Source: Sphingomonas sp. Leaf22
GTDB lineage: Bacteria > Pseudomonadota > Alphaproteobacteria > Sphingomonadales > Sphingomonadaceae
Assembly: GCF_001421715.1 (NCBI RefSeq)
Contig: NZ_LMKP01000041.1
Coordinates: 326,855 to 390,854 of the forward strand
Direction of reading: 5' to 3'
Length of the DNA: 64,000 bases
The number at the start of each line of letters is the position of its first letter. The first letter of the stretch is position 1. The translations under genes and the position numbers were made by a program. Positions 56,753-64,000 of this stretch are shown one piece after another. The notes under the pieces were generated by a model that saw only the letters and a program-made list of their open reading frames with translations, was not told the origin of the DNA and searched no databases.

Positions 56753-59728
56753 TCAGAAGGTGAAGCGAAGGCCCGCCCGGTAGGTACGGCCCAGCGTGTC
56801 GTAGAGCGCCGGGTTCACGTCGAGCCCGGTGTTGGTCTGCGGCGACGGGGTCGGATCATTGTCCATGACGTTGTCGACCTTGCCATACAGGACCGCATAA
56901 TCGGTGATCTTGAACGACGCGCCGAGGTCGAGGTAGAATTCGCCCTTCATCCGGTTGAAATTCACGGTGTTGTAGTTGCCGGTCGAAACCGGGCAGTCGG
57001 TCTGGCAGACGACATAATTGTTGTTGAACACGCCGTCGGAAAACCAGCGTTCCTGTACGGTGAGCGTCAGCCGGCCGCTGTCATAGGTCTGCGTCGCCAG
57101 CCATTTCCAGTCAGGAATGGCACCGCTGTTGGCACCGGCATCGTCGCGCTTGGCAACGCCCGCGATCCCGGCATCGACAATGAATTCGCGGACATGGGTA
57201 CCCAGCGCGCGGATCGTGAAGTTGCCCGGCAGGCCGAGCGGCTGGCGCCATTGATAGCTGGCCTCCAGATTGAAACCGCTGGTTTTCCACGACGCGAGGT
57301 TGAACGGCTGCACATTGACGAAGTTGCTGCCCTGCGGCCCGTCCAGCTGGAAACCGCCGCAGAACGTCTGATCCCCTTCGAAGCAGAAGCGGACGATCTG
57401 GTCGGGCGACAGGCTGGAGACGACGCCGTTCAGCTTGATCTGGTAATAGTCGACCGACAGGCTCAGCCCCGGCAACCACGACGGCCGCGCATAGACGATG
57501 CCGAGTTCGGTATCGCGCGCGGTTTCAGGCCGCAGGTTCGGATTGCCGACGGTGTTCTGGAACACCTGTACCGCGACGTTGCGGAACGGATCGTTGAAGC
57601 TCGGCAGCGTGGTGACCGTCGGCGCGGCGAACAGTTCGGACAGGTTCGGGGCACGCACGTCGCGCGACGTGACCGCGCGCAGCGTCAGCCCGTCGAACGG
57701 CGTGGCCCAGGTGCCGCCGACCTTCCATGCCCAGATCGTCCCCGACGTGCTGTAATCGGTGAGGCGTGCGGCGGCGTTCAGATTGGCGCGACCGGCGACG
57801 TCGCTGTCCACCAGCGGCAGATTGACCTCGACGAACCCTTCGAGGACGTCGTATTTGCCCGTCCCGTTCTTGTAGTTGCCGGCCGCCCAATTGCTGCCCT
57901 GCGCCGAATTCAGCAGCGGATCGGCGGGGTACAGCGCGCTGTTGGGACTGACGTCGGCCACGCCCGCGCCGTATGCGTCGCCGCGGACCCGGTAATATTC
58001 GCGGCGATATTCGCCACCGAACGCGACCGACAGCGGCCCCGCCCACAGATCGACCGGCTGGCCCGAAAAGTTGAGGCTGGCGACATCCTGCTTCAGCGTG
58101 GTGCGCTGAAGCGGGCCGGCCTGCGGCATGAGATAGTCGAGCGCGGCCTGGCTCGGGCGGAAATCGCCGAAGATATTGATCGGCTGACACCCGAGCGCCC
58201 GGGCGCGCGCATCGGCGCACACGATTGCCCCGTTCAGCACCACCGCATTGGTCGCGGCGACATAGCGCGGTTGCAGCACGATGCGGTCGACATCGATCGC
58301 CACCTTCGTCGTGCCGTGCTGATAATAGGCGTCATAGGTCCAGTCGGTCCCGACGACCGCAACCTTGCCCTTCGCCCCGACGACGAAGCGATACTGGTCG
58401 CGATCGGTCTGGACGAGCTGGTTGGGCAGTTGCCCGTTGCTCGACCCGAAGTTGAACGAGGTGATGCCGGCGGTGACGCAACGATCGCGGATCAGCTGTG
58501 GCAGGAACGGATTGGCGCACTGCACGGTCAGGTTGGGGCGGTTATAGCCCGGGCTCGGCTGGTTGCTGGTCTTCACCTGCGCGATGTTGACCGTGCCGTA
58601 GATCTCGTTGCTGGCATCGAGATCGAAGCCGATCCGGCCATAGCCGTTCATGCGCTCCAGCTTCGACTTCAGCGACGCGCTCGACCCCGGCGCACCGGAC
58701 AGGTCCCCGCCGACGCAGAAGGAATTGCCCGGATAGCAGTTCGAGACGCGGCCATTGCCGAGCGGTGTGCCCCCCGACCCATAGTTGAAATTGACCGGCG
58801 TACCGTTCGCGTCGAAGGCGATCCCCTGCAACGGTCCGTTGTTGATGAGGCCATATTTCGCGTACTGATAGGGCTGCGCGAAGTCGGAATAGGTGAATTG
58901 CGGTCCGGGTCCGCTGGTGATCCCGGAGTTCAGCAGCGTCGACGCACGGTGCCAGTCGCGCCGGCCGGCAAGGTCGGTGCCGTAATTGCCGGGGCCGACC
59001 CCGCCCTCATGATCATATTCGCCGCTGACGATCAGGTGCAGCCGGTCGCCCATGAACGACGTGCCATAGGCGGCCTGCACCAGCGCGGTCTCGTCGTCGC
59101 CATAGGTGGTGATGCTGCCAAGGACGTTGGCCTTGAACCCCTTGAACCGGGTATCGGTGATGAAGTTGACCACGCCGCCGACGGCGTCCGATCCATAGGA
59201 TGCCGACGCGCCGCCGTTGACGATGTCGACACGCTTGACCAGCAGCTGCGGAAACATGCTGATATCGGGCACGCCGGTCACATTGGCACCGACGACGCGC
59301 TGGCCGTCGAGCAGCGTCAGCGTGCGGATCGGTTGCAGTCCGCGCAGCGAGAAGGAGCTGAGCCCCTGCGTCCCGCTGGACGTGCTGAAGGTTCCGGTCG
59401 ACGCGCCGGTCGACCCCTGCAACGACGGCAGCTGCTGGATCGTGTTGAAGATGTTCGGCTGGGCGTTGTTGGCGATCTGCTCCTCGCCGATGACGGTCGT
59501 GGGCGTCGGCGCGTTAAACCCGTTGGCGACGATGCGGCTGCCGGTGACGACGATGTCGGCCGCATCCTGTTCCGGTGTCTGCTCGCGTTCGAGGGCCACG
59601 TCCTGTGGCGCAGCGGCCGGCACGGCTGGCGTGGTCTGCGCGGAGGCGGGCGCGGCACCCAGCGCACAGGCCAGCGCGAACAGGCTCGTGCCCAGACGGC
59701 AGCGATCAGGCGAAAAGCGATCCATCAT
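56753..59728 (-). CDS. TonB-dependent outer-membrane receptor
   Basis: This is a 991-residue receptor with signal peptide SLFALACALGAAPASAQ. Plug features are DIVVTGSRIVANGFNAPTP, FSLRGLQPIRTLTLLDGQR and VDIVNGGASASYGSDAVGG. The barrel ends TYRAGLRFTF. The ATG at 59728 follows GGGGG; ATG 59725 is an alternative. It is convergent with cobA and divergent from the gluconokinase gene. The shared intergenic region carries a GntR-like operator, so gluconate or a related sugar acid is a plausible cargo (inference). Confidence 0.9.
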   Translation of the reverse strand: MMDRFSPDRCRLGTSLFALACALGAAPASAQTTPAVPAAAPQDVALEREQTPEQDAADIVVTGSRIVANGFNAPTPTTVIGEEQIANNAQPNIFNTIQQLPSLQGSTGASTGTFSTSSGTQGLSSFSLRGLQPIRTLTLLDGQRVVGANVTGVPDISMFPQLLVKRVDIVNGGASASYGSDAVGGVVNFITDTRFKGFKANVLGSITTYGDDETALVQAAYGTSFMGDRLHLIVSGEYDHEGGVGPGNYGTDLAGRRDWHRASTLLNSGITSGPGPQFTYSDFAQPYQYAKYGLINNGPLQGIAFDANGTPVNFNYGSGGTPLGNGRVSNCYPGNSFCVGGDLSGAPGSSASLKSKLERMNGYGRIGFDLDASNEIYGTVNIAQVKTSNQPSPGYNRPNLTVQCANPFLPQLIRDRCVTAGITSFNFGSSNGQLPNQLVQTDRDQYRFVVGAKGKVAVVGTDWTYDAYYQHGTTKVAIDVDRIVLQPRYVAATNAVVLNGAIVCADARARALGCQPINIFGDFRPSQAALDYLMPQAGPLQRTTLKQDVASLNFSGQPVDLWAGPLSVAFGGEYRREYYRVRGDAYGAGVADVSPNSALYPADPLLNSAQGSNWAAGNYKNGTGKYDVLEGFVEVNLPLVDSDVAGRANLNAAARLTDYSTSGTIWAWKVGGTWATPFDGLTLRAVTSRDVRAPNLSELFAAPTVTTLPSFNDPFRNVAVQVFQNTVGNPNLRPETARDTELGIVYARPSWLPGLSLSVDYYQIKLNGVVSSLSPDQIVRFCFEGDQTFCGGFQLDGPQGSNFVNVQPFNLASWKTSGFNLEASYQWRQPLGLPGNFTIRALGTHVREFIVDAGIAGVAKRDDAGANSGAIPDWKWLATQTYDSGRLTLTVQERWFSDGVFNNNYVVCQTDCPVSTGNYNTVNFNRMKGEFYLDLGASFKITDYAVLYGKVDNVMDNDPTPSPQTNTGLDVNPALYDTLGRTYRAGLRFTF

Positions 59729-59799
59729 CCAACCCCCAAAGCTTCTTGATCGGTCCGTCACCCGTCCGGGTGCGAACCGTTGCAGCGGTCATAGCGGAT

Positions 59800-59817
59800 G
59801 ATGTTCGCGGTAACATC
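59800..59817. promoter_or_regulatory. GntR-type (LacI-family) operator candidate
   Basis: GATGTT-CGCGGT-AACATC is a perfect 6+6 inverted repeat. It matches the enterobacterial gluconate repressor site ATGTTA-N4-TAACAT at 11 of 12 defined positions. It lies between the TonB receptor and gluconokinase genes. Confidence 0.5.
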
Positions 59818-59819
59818 TA

Positions 59820-59862
59820 CGACCATGGTCGCGGTTTATGGGTGTGACCACGACCAAGGTCG
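59820..59862. promoter_or_regulatory. tandem palindromes in the TonB receptor/gluconokinase promoter region
   Basis: CGACCATGGTCG (59820-59831, perfect) and CGACCAAGGTCG (59851-59862, one-position break) are spaced 31 bp centre to centre, about three helical turns. They look like paired sites for one dimeric regulator. Confidence 0.45.
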
Positions 59863-60000
59863 CGATGGTCAGCACGCTCCGATCCGGGCAGAAACCGCGC
59901 AGGAACCGCCCCGGCCGCACCGGCCGGATCGGGAGCAAGGACGAACCCCCTGCCCGCACCATCGCCCCCCGCCGTCGCCTTTTCCCACCGTGCGATCGTC

Positions 60001-60519
60001 GTGATGGGGGTGAGCGGTTGCGGCAAGACGACCCTGATGCACCACCTCGCGACGCGGCTGGGCTGCGCCGCGTTCGAGGGCGATGCGTTTCACGGGGCCG
60101 CCAATGTCGCGAAGATGCGTGCCGGTCATCCGCTCGACGATGCGGATCGCTGGCCGTGGCTGGATCGGATCGGCGCGGCGATCGGGGCGGCGGTGCGGGA
60201 CGATGGCATCGCCGTCGCCGCCTGCTCGGCGCTGAAGCGAGACTATCGCCAGCACCTCGGCCGCGTGAGCGGTGTGCCGCTGCTGTTCGTGCTGCTCGAC
60301 GGCGAACGGGCGACCATCGCCGAACGGCTGGCCGCGCGCGCGGGACATTACATGCCCGCCAGCCTGCTCGACAGCCAGTTCGCCACGCTCGAACGCCCCG
60401 CGCCGGACGAGCGCGCGCTGGTGCTGCCCTGTCGCTGGCCGGTCGAACGGTTGGCGGAGGCCGTGCTCCGGTACGTCGGTGGTGACGCCGCCAGCCACCC
60501 CCTTTCACCCCGGACCTGA
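60001..60519 (+). CDS. gntK: gluconokinase, start uncertain
   Basis: This is a 172-residue (as given) P-loop kinase that phosphorylates gluconate to 6-phosphogluconate for the Entner-Doudoroff pathway. Walker A is GVSGCGKTT. FEGDAFHGAANVAKMRAGHPLDDADRWPWL is the gluconokinase signature (key parts EGDAFH, MRAGHPLDD), with CSALKRDYR following. A GTG (60001) or ATG (60004) start removes most of the first beta strand: AIVV lies just before, still in frame. No ATG, GTG or TTG occurs upstream in frame nearby; CTG at 59950, nine nt after AAGG, is the best candidate for a fuller start. Confidence 0.88.
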   Translation: MMGVSGCGKTTLMHHLATRLGCAAFEGDAFHGAANVAKMRAGHPLDDADRWPWLDRIGAAIGAAVRDDGIAVAACSALKRDYRQHLGRVSGVPLLFVLLDGERATIAERLAARAGHYMPASLLDSQFATLERPAPDERALVLPCRWPVERLAEAVLRYVGGDAASHPLSPRT

Positions 60520-60643
60520 TCGAGACCTGTACGAACGTCGCGCGCCAAACCAAACCGAGCCGTACCCCGGCGGAGGAGTTTCACAGAGGTCCCGACGTGA
60601 TGCGGGGTGCCGAGGAAATTCGCCTGCGGACCGCGATCGATCG

Positions 60644-61321
60644 CTACGGCATCAGCCGCTTGCGCCCCTGCGACAGATGCCAGCGCATCGCCAGCGCCGC
60701 GCCGTCGCCGTCCTGCGTGCGGATGGCGTCGACGATCGCGTCATGTTCCTCCATCATCGCCTCGATCACCTGCGGCGGGCGGGCGCGCGAAATGTCGACC
60801 CCGGCGCGCAGAATCCGCATCACCCCTTCCTGCAGCTTGTCGAAAATCTCGACAAAGGCGTCGTTGCCGGTCGCTTCGGAAATCGCACGATGCAGCAGCC
60901 AGTCCTCGTCATGCGCCGGGGCGCTCGACAGCAATGCGCCGCGCAGGGCCGCCAGACGCTTCTCGATCATGTCGAGGTCATGGTGCGAGCGGCGCTGCGC
61001 CGCCAGCCGCGCCGCCTCCGCCTCGACCACGAAACGCACCTCATAGGTGCCGAGCGTTGCCGCCAGCCCGTCGAGCGGCACATGCGCGCCGAGCCGTTCG
61101 GACGGGCGGCGCTTCACATAGGAACCGGCACCGCGACGCGCCTCGGTAATGCCATCGGCGGCAAGACGGACCAGCGCCTCGCGCACGATGGTGCGCGACA
61201 TGCCGAACATCTCTGCCAGCCGCGCTTCGGACGGCAGCCGGTCGCCCGCAGCCAAATGCTCTTCGTTGATGATCCGCACGATCGCCGTATAGGCGCGATC
61301 CGCCAGTCTCTCGCCCGTCAC
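60644..61321 (-). CDS. GntR/FadR-family transcriptional regulator
   Basis: This is a 225-residue regulator. The winged HTH has AGDRLPSEARLAEMFGMSRT and REALVRLAADGITEARRGAG. The C-terminal FCD domain keeps histidines that bind metal in this family (WLLHRAISEATGN, EEHDAIVDAI, RWHLSQG). FadR-type regulators commonly sense sugar acids. It lies 32 nt downstream of the gluconate permease gene on the same strand and faces gntK, so gluconate or a related acid is the likely effector (inference). Confidence 0.9.
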   Translation of the reverse strand: MTGERLADRAYTAIVRIINEEHLAAGDRLPSEARLAEMFGMSRTIVREALVRLAADGITEARRGAGSYVKRRPSERLGAHVPLDGLAATLGTYEVRFVVEAEAARLAAQRRSHHDLDMIEKRLAALRGALLSSAPAHDEDWLLHRAISEATGNDAFVEIFDKLQEGVMRILRAGVDISRARPPQVIEAMMEEHDAIVDAIRTQDGDGAALAMRWHLSQGRKRLMP

Positions 61322-61353
61322 GACTGCCCGTCCTCTCCGTCACGCTGATCGAA

Positions 61354-62706
61354 TCAGATGATGTAGCTCAGTCCCGCGACCATGATGAGGCCGGCGACCG
61401 AAATCACGGTTTCCAGCAGCGACCACGTCCGGAACGTATCGGCGGTGCTGGTGCCCATATAGCCCTTTACCAGCCAGAAGCCCGGATCGTTCACATGGCT
61501 GAAGAACACCGATCCCGCGCCGATCGCCAGCACGACCAGTTCGGGCGAGGCCCCCGATGCGGCGACGACGCCGGGCATGACGCCGACGGCGGTGATGGTG
61601 GCGACGGTCGCCGAGCCGGCGGCCAGGCGGATACCGACTGCGACCAGCCAGCCGAGCAGCAGGGGCGAGATCGCATACATCATGACTACCCGCGCGAGCA
61701 GGTCGGACAGTCCGGCGCTGACCAGCACCTGCTTCAACGCGCCGCCCGCACCGATCGCCAGCAGGATCGCGCCCGCCGCGCCCATCGTTTCGTGCCAGAT
61801 CGATTCCTGGATCGCCGCCTCGCTCAACCGCCGCCCGAACAGGAGCGGCAACGCCATCAGGTTGGCGATCAGCAGCGCAAGCACCGGATTGGCGGCGGCG
61901 GCAAGGATCGCCGAGTCGGCAAGGGCCGGCACCAGCTTGGCCAGTTCGCCCGACGCGATCAGCACGATCGGCAGCAGAACGATGAACAACGCCCGCCCCC
62001 GCGACGGCGTGGCCAGATCAATCACCGGATCGCTCAGCACCGGCTCGGTCAGGCGAATGCCGGGGGTTACGAACCGCGCCAGCACCGGTCCGGCGAGGAT
62101 CGCGATCGGGATGGCGATCACCACGCCATACAGCATGGTGAGACCGAGATCGGCCCCCAGCGCCTCGACCGCGAGCAACGGTCCGGGGTGCGGCGGGACG
62201 AGCGCATGGACCACGCCCAGCCCGGCGAGCGCGGGCATGATGAGCCGCAGCTTCGCCGCGTCGCGCTCTTCCGGGCTTGCCCCGCTCGCCATCGCCTTGG
62301 CCGCCGCGACCACGATCGGCAGCAGCAGGACCAGCCCGGTTTCGAAGAACAGGGGCAGGCCGATCACGATGGCGATGCCCAGCGTCGCCCATGGCGCGGC
62401 GCGCGGCCCGGTCAGCCGCAGCGCGCTGTTGGCCAGCGCCGACGCCGCGCCCGACAGATGCAGCATCGCGCCGAGCGACAGGCCGAGGGCCACGACCAGC
62501 CCGGTGCCGCCGATGATGTCGCCGACGCCCTTCTGCACCGCCTTTGCAATGTCGATCAGCGGCAGTCCGGCGAGCAGCCCGACGGCAAAGGCACCGCACA
62601 GCAACCCCATGAACGGGTGCAGCCGTCCGCGCACGATCATCAGGATCGCAAGCGCGATACCGGCGATCGCGGCCACGACCAGCCGCAGGTCGCTGCCACC
62701 GGTCAT
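61354..62706 (-). CDS. gntP: gluconate:H+ symporter (GntP family)
   Basis: This is a 450-residue permease with 12 or more hydrophobic segments. Family landmarks are HPFMGLLCGAFAVGLLAG, LPLFFETGLVLLLPIV, VVHALVPPHPGPLLAVEALG and SVFFSHVNDPGFWLVKGYMG. The length is normal for GntP. The start at MTGGSDLRL is preferred over a longer frame from 62760. It is first in a gntP-gntR operon. With gntK it completes inner-membrane uptake and activation of gluconate. Confidence 0.93.
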   Translation of the reverse strand: MTGGSDLRLVVAAIAGIALAILMIVRGRLHPFMGLLCGAFAVGLLAGLPLIDIAKAVQKGVGDIIGGTGLVVALGLSLGAMLHLSGAASALANSALRLTGPRAAPWATLGIAIVIGLPLFFETGLVLLLPIVVAAAKAMASGASPEERDAAKLRLIMPALAGLGVVHALVPPHPGPLLAVEALGADLGLTMLYGVVIAIPIAILAGPVLARFVTPGIRLTEPVLSDPVIDLATPSRGRALFIVLLPIVLIASGELAKLVPALADSAILAAAANPVLALLIANLMALPLLFGRRLSEAAIQESIWHETMGAAGAILLAIGAGGALKQVLVSAGLSDLLARVVMMYAISPLLLGWLVAVGIRLAAGSATVATITAVGVMPGVVAASGASPELVVLAIGAGSVFFSHVNDPGFWLVKGYMGTSTADTFRTWSLLETVISVAGLIMVAGLSYII

Positions 62707-62952
62707 CGGGCAACCCCATGCATGTTTCGCTGCGGCATCGACACCCTCCCCAAAGCGCACCCGCTGCGGTCATGCCGTGCGAGTTGTCCAACAGATCATA
62801 CCGATTTTTCGGAAAAAATCGCTTGAATATGATCGTCATAGTCGAACATACTGAAACCTGTCCAACCGATTCCGGGGAAACCGGAACGAAACACACCCGC
62901 CCTGCGACCGCCCGACGCGGCATAACGGGGCGATGTCACTTGGGAGAGTGCG
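62707..62952. promoter_or_regulatory. divergent control region between gntP and a LuxR-type HTH gene
   Basis: No gene is present. Two palindromes stand out: TATGATCGTCATA (62828-62840, arms TATGA/TCATA) and TTCCGG-N5-CCGGAA (62870-62886). The first has the size expected of a FadR-type GntR site and could be bound by the regulator at 60644. Confidence 0.4.
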
Positions 62953-63213
62953 ATGACAGGGGCAACCATGGAAGCCCGCACGGCGAGGCCGCGAAGCTGC
63001 GACGTCGGCACGGCGGTGCGACTGACGCCGACACAGGTGAAGGTGCTGTGCGGCGTCCGTTCGGGACAGTTCAACAAGCAGATCGCCCACGACCTCGGCA
63101 TCGCCGAAGCGACAGTGAAGGCGCACATGACGGCGTTGATGCGCAAGCTGAACGTGCAGAATCGCACGCAGGTCGCGATCGCGGCGCAGTCGCTGGTGCC
63201 GCACCCCGCCTGA
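62953..63213 (+). CDS. stand-alone LuxR-type HTH protein
   Basis: This is an 86-residue protein that is essentially only a LuxR/NarL HTH domain: LTPTQVKVLCGVRSGQFNKQ, then IAEATVKAHMTALMRKLNV. There is no receiver or ligand domain; the first 22 residues are basic and unstructured. ATG 62968 is an alternative start. It may be a constitutive DNA-binding regulator, or a remnant of a response regulator that lost its receiver. It is divergent from gntP and just upstream of a pectate-lyase-fold gene. Confidence 0.75.
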   Translation: MTGATMEARTARPRSCDVGTAVRLTPTQVKVLCGVRSGQFNKQIAHDLGIAEATVKAHMTALMRKLNVQNRTQVAIAAQSLVPHPA

Positions 63214-63264
63214 CCTTCGTCCGGGGCACCCGCCCCGGCACCCCATATCGACGGAGCCTCCCCC

Positions 63265-64000
63265 ATGAAGGTGTACGGCCTGCTGTTCGCCGCGACCCTG
63301 CTCGCGCCCGTTCCTGCCCTCGCGCAGTCGACCTCGGTATTCCTGACCGCCCCCGACGATCCGCGCGCGGTGACGGTCCGGGGCGTCGGCGACGGACGCG
63401 CGGACGACACCGCCGCGATCCAGCAGGCGATCGATGCGGTCGCCGCCGACCGGCAGCGCGGCGGGGGCGGCGTGGTCTTCCTGCCCTCCGGCCGGTATCG
63501 CATCTCGCGCACCGTGTTCCTGCGGTCGGGCGTGCGGATGTTCGGCATCGGGCCGACGCGTCCCGTCTTCGTCCTTGCCGACAATACGCCGGGCTATGCG
63601 ACCGGCATCGGGGCCATGCTGAGCTTCACCGGCGAGGATCAGTATCGCGCCGGCAAGCCGCCGGTGCCGCCGCCCACCAGCGTTCCGGCCAATGACGCAG
63701 TGTTCGATGCGACCTCGACCACCTTCTACTCTGCGTTGGCGAATGTCGATTTCGAGATCGGCAACGGCAATGCCGGTGCCGTCGCGGCACGCTCCCGCGT
63801 CGCGCAGCATGGGTTTTTGCGCCATATCGATTTCCGCCTCGGCTCGGGCTTTGCCGGCGTCTATCAGGCGGGCAACGAAGCCGACAATCTGCGCTTTTTC
63901 GGCGGCCGCTACGGCATCGTCACCGAAAAGACGTCGCCGGCATGGCAGTTCACCCTGATCGATTCGGAGTTTTCGGGCCAGCGCGACGCGGCGATCCGCG
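63265..64000 (+). CDS. exported pectate-lyase-fold (beta-helix) enzyme, truncated by the window end
   Basis: The frame is open from the ATG at 63265 to the window end, giving 245 residues without a stop. GGAGCC lies upstream. A signal peptide (LLFAATLLAPVPALAQ) is followed by VRGVGDGRADDTAAIQQAID and GGGVVFLPSGRYRISRTVFL. This is the pectate_lyase_3/glycosyl hydrolase 28-like start of a right-handed beta-helix. NVDFEIGNGNAG and later turns fit coils of the helix. Such proteins act on pectin, rhamnogalacturonan or alginate-like polymers. The catalytic part may lie beyond the window. Confidence 0.8.
   Translation, partial: MKVYGLLFAATLLAPVPALAQSTSVFLTAPDDPRAVTVRGVGDGRADDTAAIQQAIDAVAADRQRGGGGVVFLPSGRYRISRTVFLRSGVRMFGIGPTRPVFVLADNTPGYATGIGAMLSFTGEDQYRAGKPPVPPPTSVPANDAVFDATSTTFYSALANVDFEIGNGNAGAVAARSRVAQHGFLRHIDFRLGSGFAGVYQAGNEADNLRFFGGRYGIVTEKTSPAWQFTLIDSEFSGQRDAAIR

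Overview
The window looks like a chromosomal segment of a sphingomonad (Sphingomonas or a close relative, Alphaproteobacteria). The support is high GC throughout, five large TonB-dependent receptors in 64 kb, tight ATGA/TGATG operon overlaps, and many dispersed palindromic repeats of the kind common in this group. The genus assignment is an inference. I saw no rRNA, tRNA, CRISPR array, prophage or classical insertion sequence.

Layout. 1-600: repeat cluster. 601-3353 (-): leucine catabolism, ivd then mccB. 3554-7419: a membrane-anchored metallo-beta-lactamase-fold hydrolase, divergent from clpB. 7454-14078 (-): a small exported protein and two TonB receptors. 14250-15742 (-): folD-marC. 15845-16330: a small GIY-YIG nuclease gene bracketed by inverted copies of a dispersed repeat. 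16445-20360 (+): otsB, a GH15 glucosidase/trehalase-like gene and otsA as one overlapping operon. 20737-26621: class I fumarase, a PAS-GGDEF-EAL-PilZ protein and ligA. 26774-32735: a TonB receptor, a LytS/LytTR two-component pair, trhO and an unknown gene. 32743-34124: small genes (DUF3297, an exported Arg/Tyr-rich protein, an EVE-domain protein).

34353-46915 is a plant-polysaccharide and sugar-acid locus. It holds an ExuT-like MFS transporter, a fumarylacetoacetase-fold hydratase, a LacI-type regulator, a carboxylesterase, a ThuA-cupin fusion, a family 1 pectate lyase, a TonB receptor and a GH43 glycosidase. Three of its intergenic regions share a 13-bp LacI-type motif, so one regulator probably controls the whole group.

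46977-56712 is a complete assimilatory nitrate cluster: nasT, nasS, a nitrate MFS porter, nirB, nirD, nasA and siroheme-pathway cobA. Ahead of the porter gene is a leader with two hexaloop hairpins. The second shares its 3' arm with a strong intrinsic terminator, as expected of a NasT/ANTAR antitermination switch.

56753-62706 is a gluconate module: TonB receptor, gluconokinase, FadR-type regulator and GntP permease. The TonB receptor/gluconokinase divergent region carries a near-match to the enterobacterial GntR operator. The window ends with a lone LuxR-type HTH protein and a truncated pectate-lyase-fold exported enzyme.

Most gaps are filled by at least five classes of palindromic repeat. 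The most unusual observation is that one class brackets the GIY-YIG gene.
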